Shown: piece after piece, positions 57,741 through 64,000 of the stretch
Numbering within the stretch: the first letter of the stretch is position 1
How the letters are laid out: the number at the start of each line of letters is the position of its first letter
DNA from: Liolophura sinensis
Lineage: Eukaryota > Mollusca > Polyplacophora > Chitonida > Chitonidae
Direction: 5' to 3'
Length of the DNA stretch: 64,000 bases
Assembly: GCF_032854445.1 (NCBI RefSeq)
Contig: NC_088305.1
Coordinates: 16,789,717-16,853,716, forward strand
The notes under the pieces: generated by a model
Told to the model about the DNA's origin: nothing
The model's input: the letters and a program-made list of their open reading frames with translations, nothing else
Databases searched by the model: none
Position numbers and translations under genes: made by a program

Positions 57741-58098
57741 TATATTATTCTGCGTGTAATTATCACAGCGCTTTGGCCTTCACGAAGGAGATCACATCTG
57801 TGGTAATCACGTTGTCTCTATGTTGAAAACAATCTTGAAATTTGGTACAAATTTTGTGAGTATGAAGGTAATCACTCACTTATGTGGCTACCAAAAAAGA
57901 TGAATGGGGTCCATTGATTTCCATTTAATTTTTTATTGTTTTTATCTGTTTACTTCCCTTAGATCGATGTCATGTTTCTGTTTCTGTAACAGGCAGGAAA
58001 TCTTACCATTAACTGAGTATATTATCATCTTCATTCTGAAGCTAATGATATTTTTTTTTCTATGCCGATAGCATATTCTGAATCATTTTCTCTTGACA

Positions 58099-58297
58099 GT
58101 TGTTGTTTCGTCCGCAGACAAGCAGTGGCGTACAAGGGTTGCTTCCTCGACAATGACAGATGGACTGTATCAGTCCAGCACCACTCGCCACCTGCATGTG
58201 GACTCACTGTGTGCCGCGGAAATCAAATGTCACGTCGTGAGAGTCACTCAAGGGACATCTATCATCAGGCCCCAAGACTCGCTCTAAAGTTACACAG
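58099..58297 (+). other. Exon-like block in segment D, copy 1
   Basis: A pyrimidine-rich stretch ending TCTCTTGACAG precedes the block (a second AG lies at 58116). A strong donor (CACAG/GTAAGA) follows at 58297. One frame is open throughout and contains YKGCFLDNDRWTVSV and GLTVCRGNQ. The first piece is reminiscent of the start of a WSC-type Cys-rich domain, but the rest does not follow that domain well. I make no functional call. The block is better conserved between the two copies than the surrounding sequence, as judged by eye. It may be an exon of a host gene extending beyond the window, or part of an unknown repeat. Confidence 0.3.
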
Positions 58298-58849
58298 GTA
58301 AGACAGGTTCTAGGGAGGGACCCGGTCTTCATGCAGATCGCCACACCTATGCCACCTATTTTGATTGATTCCATCACGACCGTGTTGAGGCCTTGCAACA
58401 TTTCCAGCTAATAAGAACACACTAGCAACAGTTATGAATGGTTCAGGGGTACATGAAGCACTTAACACTGGCTGGTGTATGAGATGTAACATGTAACAAT
58501 TATTAAAGAATAGTCTTTATTATACCCCATAGGGCTATTCTCAGTTTCCATTGGTCGAGAGACGGTCACATGATATTCTGCAAAACATGATGTATAACTA
58601 TCACGCGCCCAAGAAATGCAATGTCACGCGACAACGGTTTACAGTTATAGCTCCGTTACAGGCGCATAAATCCGGCGATTTAAACACAACCCGAAAGGTA
58701 CACTGTTTTTTTTTTTCGTATAATAAACATATGGCACGTGCTTTGCATACAGAGTACCTACAATTCATCAGAGCCCAGGCACACCAGCCTATCAGTGATT
58801 ATTCTCTTCCCTTTTAAAGGCCAGTCAAATACATAAAATAAATTCCATG

Positions 58850-60680
58850 CTGGTGTGAAAATTATGAAGATGACGATGTTTGAGCATACGTTTGATATTT
58901 TTATCGTTACTCGTATATAATTTGGCCTGAAGTAAAACCGTCCCAGAGGATGATTTAGTTTTATGTTTATAGGGCCTATATAAAAAACTATGTCTGTCCA
59001 GTATAACTGGTATCGGGTTTTATCAACGGAAACTAAATGTGTTTACAGGACGCTAATAAACGACTTGACCAATTCAGGAGTTTTATCAGTGAGTAAACAC
59101 TCTAACGGCTCGCTATTCACAAAATACAAAAGCCGATACAATCGTCCCCGGTTATTAGATGAAAGACACCCAGCTGTGAAATACAGGACTACTATGTTCT
59201 ATTCCTTGTAGCCAACTGCCAATATTCAGCTCTTTGAAAAATCAACCATGGTCCATACCAAAATTGCCTTTAGTCACTGACACAAGTTCTACACGTGGTT
59301 ATGTTGGAAGTTCATATTCTTTAACCCATAATGTTAAAGTCCATAAGCCCGGTGTCGATGGCAAGAACCCATTGCCTCGGATAACGTCATAATTAGTCAA
59401 AAAGCAGAGCCATGCTGGAAGTTGGGCGGAAGTCATCATGTAGGGCGACACCAGTTACTTAAACTGCTATCGACTTTACTGTAAACCCTGTTACTAACAC
59501 TGCCATATTTGAAACTGCTTACATGTATTGGTATACTATAACTTCAATAAATGAATTTAGTTTATCTCTTATAGAATATGATCTTACGGCAGTACGGATT
59601 TAGTGATGGATGTTAGGTAATTATAGCGACGTAGACTATTCAAAGAGGGATTAGTGTAGGCCGTGCTACTACGTGGAGATTGCTCTAACCGCTTGTTGGT
59701 GCAGCAACTGTAAAACAAATTACTCTCCCCGCCCATTGTCCGGGATGCGACTTGCTTTTGAATAATCATGACAATGAGTTTTTGGTGTTGAAACTAGACT
59801 TATGGAGTTGAACATTATGAATTAGAAAAAGTATAAACGTTTTGACAACACCCATTGTTATTTTTTCTAACCGGCATAAACTGCTGGGGTTATTGGGTTC
59901 AGAAATACAATGACCCAGAAACAGACATCAGATTGACGGGATAAGTCTGACCTGCAGTTCTTTGAACTTAACACCTATTCCGGTAGAATTTATTTGATGA
60001 CCAAATGTGTATGTGTTTTGGTGCAGTGTGTCACGTGACTGAGTAAAGAATAATAAAGCTTATCGAACAAACTGAAAGACCCACAATATTCTAAATCTCG
60101 GACAAGTAACCTACGTAAAGTGCAAAGCGAATAAAATTCAATCTGCTTCTAATTTTTATAGCAACGATCTCTAGTTCAGATTCTCTGATATGATTGTATA
60201 AAAGAACGAAATGAATGAATTATTAAGTAACATCTGTGCTGGTACAATTCATCCTATGGTGAAATGCATGTGTGTTTGGTTCACTGTGTTAAGTGACACT
60301 TTAAAGCTTTACTGTACTTTAACGCACCAACTGCCAGATCAACCCGTCTTCTCAGCCTCGTACATGTCTTCCACTACAGAACTAAAAATGTCAAGCTTCT
60401 AAAGCTTTGCATTAAACTCGACGATTAACGAACGATGAAATAAACAAATATCTAACCGTCTATTGCTGTGTTATAGAATTTGCTTGGCCAAACATACATG
60501 TTATACATCAAGAGACGCTGTGTTAAGATGGATATCGAGTCCTTTGATTTTCAGGGGAAAAAACTGTTTCTGAAAATTAATACACAAAGCGTTTTGCTTA
60601 CACTACACAGAAATATTCGCTATTTAAGTCGTTTAAATACATCCGGATCATTAAGAGTTTCGCATAGTTATGAATATGTA
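58850..60680. other. Unassigned spacer between the D copies
   Basis: Short open frames only (for example 58990-59211 +); nothing recognised. Confidence 0.35.
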
Positions 60681-60689
60681 TATATGTAT

Positions 60690-62830
60690 GTTAGTCATCT
60701 GTGGTTCCGCCATAACTTGATTTGGTAGACAAGGCTAACATAGCGATGTTCTAAGTCAGGTGGAATTGACAGATAACCTCAACACAGGCCTGACCCCCAG
60801 AGCGCAAACAGAATTAGACCCCTGTGTGATACGTATTCCCGGTGTCCTCAAGATGACAGAAGAGATGCTTATCCTAGAGCGAAATGTCTCGTGAGCCAGA
60901 CCGCAATGTGGATAACACACGAATGCCCAATCTGATTATTGTGCTGCAGTACGCCGACAAATTGGCGCAAACGTACCAGTCTTAGGCTGTGGAAAATGGA
61001 TTAGCTCAATCTTTGTGTATGTATATACGTACATCGTACAACACACGATACAGAAGTAGCTCAGAATAATGGTATATATCACAACATTATAAGAGGCCTC
61101 GTGGTCAAAAAGAAAAGCTTTTGCACTTTCCTGAAACCAATCAATCCTGCCATAAGCAGGTTAATACCATGTCTCATTTTGGAAAATTTAGTGTCTGGCT
61201 GATGTGTCTTTTTCCGAAAATATATGCTTATATTTAACATTAAAAATGTTTATTCAGAAAAATATAGTTTTATGTGTGACTTTAGAAATGTTATGCCTGA
61301 AAACTAGCTGTAGCTGTAGCAATGTGGTGTGAAACCATGACAAGTTTATAATTTATGATTTCGTTGAGAGTTACAATGCGTCAAACAGGAAATGCGAAAA
61401 TAAATGCTTTTGTATGAATCTGACTAGCGTGTGTTTGAACAATGTATTATTCAGACTTTTTCTTTCACCGGTAACATCCTTGTCTGACCTCCGTGAACCC
61501 AAAGACGTTGGCTATGACAAAGACTTCTGCATGGAAATACGAGAAATACATAGCGAGCTTTAGAAGTATGGAAGCTGAGAGTTGCCAACTCGCCAAATTG
61601 CTGTTTCTATCAAATCATAATCCCAAGGAAGCCGAGTTTTGTGAAGGTGCTATGGATCAAAACTTTGAAAAGCAAAAATCGAGATGCACTCGTGTACGAA
61701 AACTGGCGTGAATAGGTTCAGTTCGCGTGAGTTTTCTCCACAGCATGCCACATACACGCGGGAACGGACGCAGTGTGGAAATTCGCAAGGGGCAGGTGTC
61801 ATTGTTTTCAACATAAGTCGCGCTTACATGGCCTTTCGGTTCATACGTGTGTAAAAATCTTGCGCAAAAATGGAATTTTCATATAGTCAAGATAGAGAGT
61901 TGAAGCTATAGGCATCTGTATGCCCAGTCAATGAATATAGGTTTATTCAGTGAGAAATGCCGGGCCCATACTGAAGTCGTCAACCTGAATGTGTCATCTA
62001 ATATTGTTTCAGCTGAGCCGAACAGCTCTGTGGAATGACGTTCTTGTCTTTTGTGTTTGGGATGGCGTTAGTCTTATCTTAGCCATGAGGTACATTTTTA
62101 ACTACGCATGCATCGCACATCTGTGATTTGGTCTTGTTTGGTGCTGTGCATGTGATGTCGGTATCATATAACGCTCTGGCCTTCGTAAAGGAGAGCACAT
62201 CTTTGGAATTCACGTCGTCTCTGTGAACACAAATCTTGAAAACAGCACTGTACCACATTTAGTTCTATTTTATGGTATTATTGTGTTGTCTGTTTGCTTT
62301 CGTCCGATCGATGACATATTTCACAGAGCACAGTTTCTGTAACAGACAGAAAATCTCCCCTGAAATGGCAGTACATCTATCTAGCAGTATGTCGTGAAAA
62401 TATTGCCTCGGTTCTGGAGCTAACGATATCACTTTTCTATGCCGATAACATGTTTTGAATCATTTTCTCTCGACAGTTGATGTTTCGTCCGTAGACAAGC
62501 AATGGTGTAGAATGATTGCTTCCTCGACAATGACAGATGAACTGTATCAGTCCAGCACCACTTGCCACCTGCATGAGGACCCGCTGTATTATGTGTGCCT
62601 CGGAAATCAAAGGTCACGCCGTGACTCACGGGACATCTATCATCAGGCCCCAAGTCACTCTCTAAAGTTACACAGGTGAGGTATAGTTTCTGGGAAGGAC
62701 TTGTCCTTCATGCAGATCGCCACACCTGTGCCGTCCATCTTGACATATCACATCGTGGCCGTTTTGGAGCCATGCACTGTTAACCAGCTAATTAAGATGA
62801 GAGTTAACAGTTAATGATAAGAATGGCCCA
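60690..62830 (+). repeat. Roughly 2-kb duplicated segment D, copy 2
   Basis: See copy 1 for matches. Copy 2 has about 0.5 kb extra at roughly 61450-61950. That stretch contains a 72-codon frame (61493-61711) without a recognisable domain. Confidence 0.75.
62477..62675 (+). other. Exon-like block in segment D, copy 2
   Basis: Same borders as copy 1: TTTTCTCTCGACAG before it and CACAG/GTGAGG after it. Relative to copy 1 it has a 7-base insertion (CTGTATTATGTGTGCC against CTGTGTGCC). In the YKGCFLDNDR frame of copy 1 it has stops (TGG to TGA, TGT to TGA). A different frame, through SSTMTDELYQSSTTCHL into GNQRSRRDSRDIYHQAP, is open. If this is an exon, at least one copy is a pseudo-exon. Confidence 0.25.
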
Positions 62831-62839
62831 GGGGCTCGT

Positions 62840-64000
62840 AAAGCGCTTTATGTCCTTTAGCATACCTAAAAATTTATCAAGGGGTAGTATATATCAAGCG
62901 CAATGTCTCTCATTTACAAGACGGAATACTGGTGATCGGCTATACATATAGCATGAAACAACCTGAGAATAGCACAGGCTGTGAAAGATGTATATATATC
63001 TAACGTCACTGGATTGAAACGCCCAATTATTCAGATGGTACATCCTACCTGGACTTCCTGTTGTACAAAAACTGTCACGCCTACTTTTCGACAATTTTGA
63101 CAGGGTGAATTATCCTTGAATAACAATATACTGACAGATCCTGTATATGGGGTGCACACAGGCCGCCTTATATCATTTGTTAGATTTTGTGTGTTGAGCG
63201 ACGATCTCCAATTCACCAGTTATTACTACAGACATTAGCTTTTAAAATGTTGCAATAACTGAAGTAAATATGGACGGAGTGTGCAGGATCTCTGGTCCTG
63301 TGCATCATAATTGCGTCTAATTTCGCTGAACATAGGGACAGGGTGTCCATCGTGTTTTAACATATATTTAAAATTTAACATACACCCACGTTAGATATAT
63401 CATCGCTTAAAATCAAATTGCATCTGAGATAGATTGTGTATGTTTTAAGTACAAGATACAAGATTTTAAACTATCACCGTACGCTTTTTGGATACCGATT
63501 TAATCTGTTCGCTTAAAACCTTCCTTGCCTATTTCCGCCATGACTGGAAACTGTTGACTTCTTCCTTTTAGATGATTTCTTTCTAATTTCTCACTTTATA
63601 TATTTTCTTATTTACTTTGCTGATTTGTGTTTGGAACTGGTGAAAAGGCTTTCAGTCTGAGCTTCTGAACCTTTACTTTGAGCTTAGTTCTCTTATAAGT
63701 AAAAATCCCCAGAACCTCTGGCAGTCTGCTTCATTATTGTGTAATTCTGCTTAACCCGGACCTAAGATCTGTATATTCATCGTCTTGAATTATTTTGCCA
63801 CGTTGGATATACAAACAGTTCCAATCAAAGCGCAACTGATACATATTTGGAATATCGACAATTTATAAACTACCATGATTCGCGAATAGAATCATGATTT
63901 TATTCATTCGCCTAAAATATTCTTTGTGTCTTTTCAGAATCATTGAAAACTGCTGAATTGTTTTTCCTTGCACGAATCCATCCTGATTTTGTACTTTATT
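62840..64000. other. Unassigned, AT-rich end of window
   Basis: No gene, RNA or repeat partner recognised. Confidence 0.35.

Larger units (their letters stand above)
56540..58480 (+). repeat. Roughly 2-kb duplicated segment D, copy 1
   Basis: Collinear with 60690-62830. Pairs by eye: 56550-56870/60690-61040 (TTTGGTAGACAAGGC, AGAGATGCTTA-like), 56940-57060/61110-61210 (TTTGGAAAATTT), 57175-57300/61305-61440 (CAAACAGGAA.TGCGAAAAT), 57440-57560/61975-62120 and 57770-58480/62165-62830. Copy 1 contains a repeat G insertion (57565-57740) that copy 2 lacks. Confidence 0.75.

Noticed and set aside
58099-58297. Confident WSC-domain exon
   Set aside because: Only the first ten residues (YKGCFLDNDR) resemble the domain; the later Cys spacing and CxCG signature are absent, so it is kept only as an exon-like block.

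Overview
The window looks like repeat-dominated nuclear DNA from an invertebrate, most likely a mollusc or another lophotrochozoan. It is AT-rich and has no bacterial-style gene packing. It carries tRNA-derived SINEs with AAAT-type tails, decayed Jockey/CR1-like non-LTR retrotransposons whose 3' ends run into (ATTC)n, many minisatellites, and several kilobase-scale diverged duplications. I found no complete host protein gene. I cannot name the species, and the mollusc assignment is inference from the style of the repeats.

Layout. About 1-5460 is a minus-strand, nearly full-length but dead non-LTR retrotransposon: 5' UTR, gag-like ORF1 with zinc knuckles, and ORF2 with endonuclease, reverse transcriptase and RNase H. 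Two plus-strand fragments are nested in it. About 5690-8270 holds an uncharacterised dispersed repeat plus a 24-bp minisatellite. A second, plus-strand copy of the same non-LTR family lies at 8347-12496; it is internally deleted and interrupted by two SINEs. 12.8-15.5 kb again carries the uncharacterised repeats, followed by a SINE at 16.5 kb.

17.5-29.5 kb is a diverged tandem duplication of one roughly 6-kb non-coding unit (left 17.7-23.86 kb, right 24.2-29.5 kb). Parts of the unit recur at 7.8-8.3, 12.8-13.0, 39.0-40.8, 41.9-44.4, 46.3-48.5 and 49.2-49.6 kb. A 51-bp minisatellite occupies 32.3-33.4 kb. A promoter-like stretch with a possible short first coding exon sits at 34.4-34.63 kb. 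A second, unrelated 51-bp minisatellite at 40.9 kb appears to have been amplified from a segment of the dispersed repeat. A 31-bp minisatellite with a 155-bp higher-order period (44.4-45.6 kb) is followed by two different SINE families back to back.

50.7-51.5 kb is a third non-LTR fragment (5' UTR only), split by a small element with terminal inverted repeats. 56.5-58.5 and 60.7-62.8 kb are diverged tandem copies of a roughly 2-kb segment containing an exon-like block with splice-like borders. The remaining stretches contain nothing I can identify.

No genes in the window can be shown to work together. The retrotransposon copies are pseudogenes, the SINEs would have depended on a LINE machinery in trans, and most open frames are chance frames or run through tandem repeats whose unit length is a multiple of three. 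The two places most worth testing for host coding sequence are 34515-34628 (+) and the duplicated block at 58.1/62.5 kb (+).
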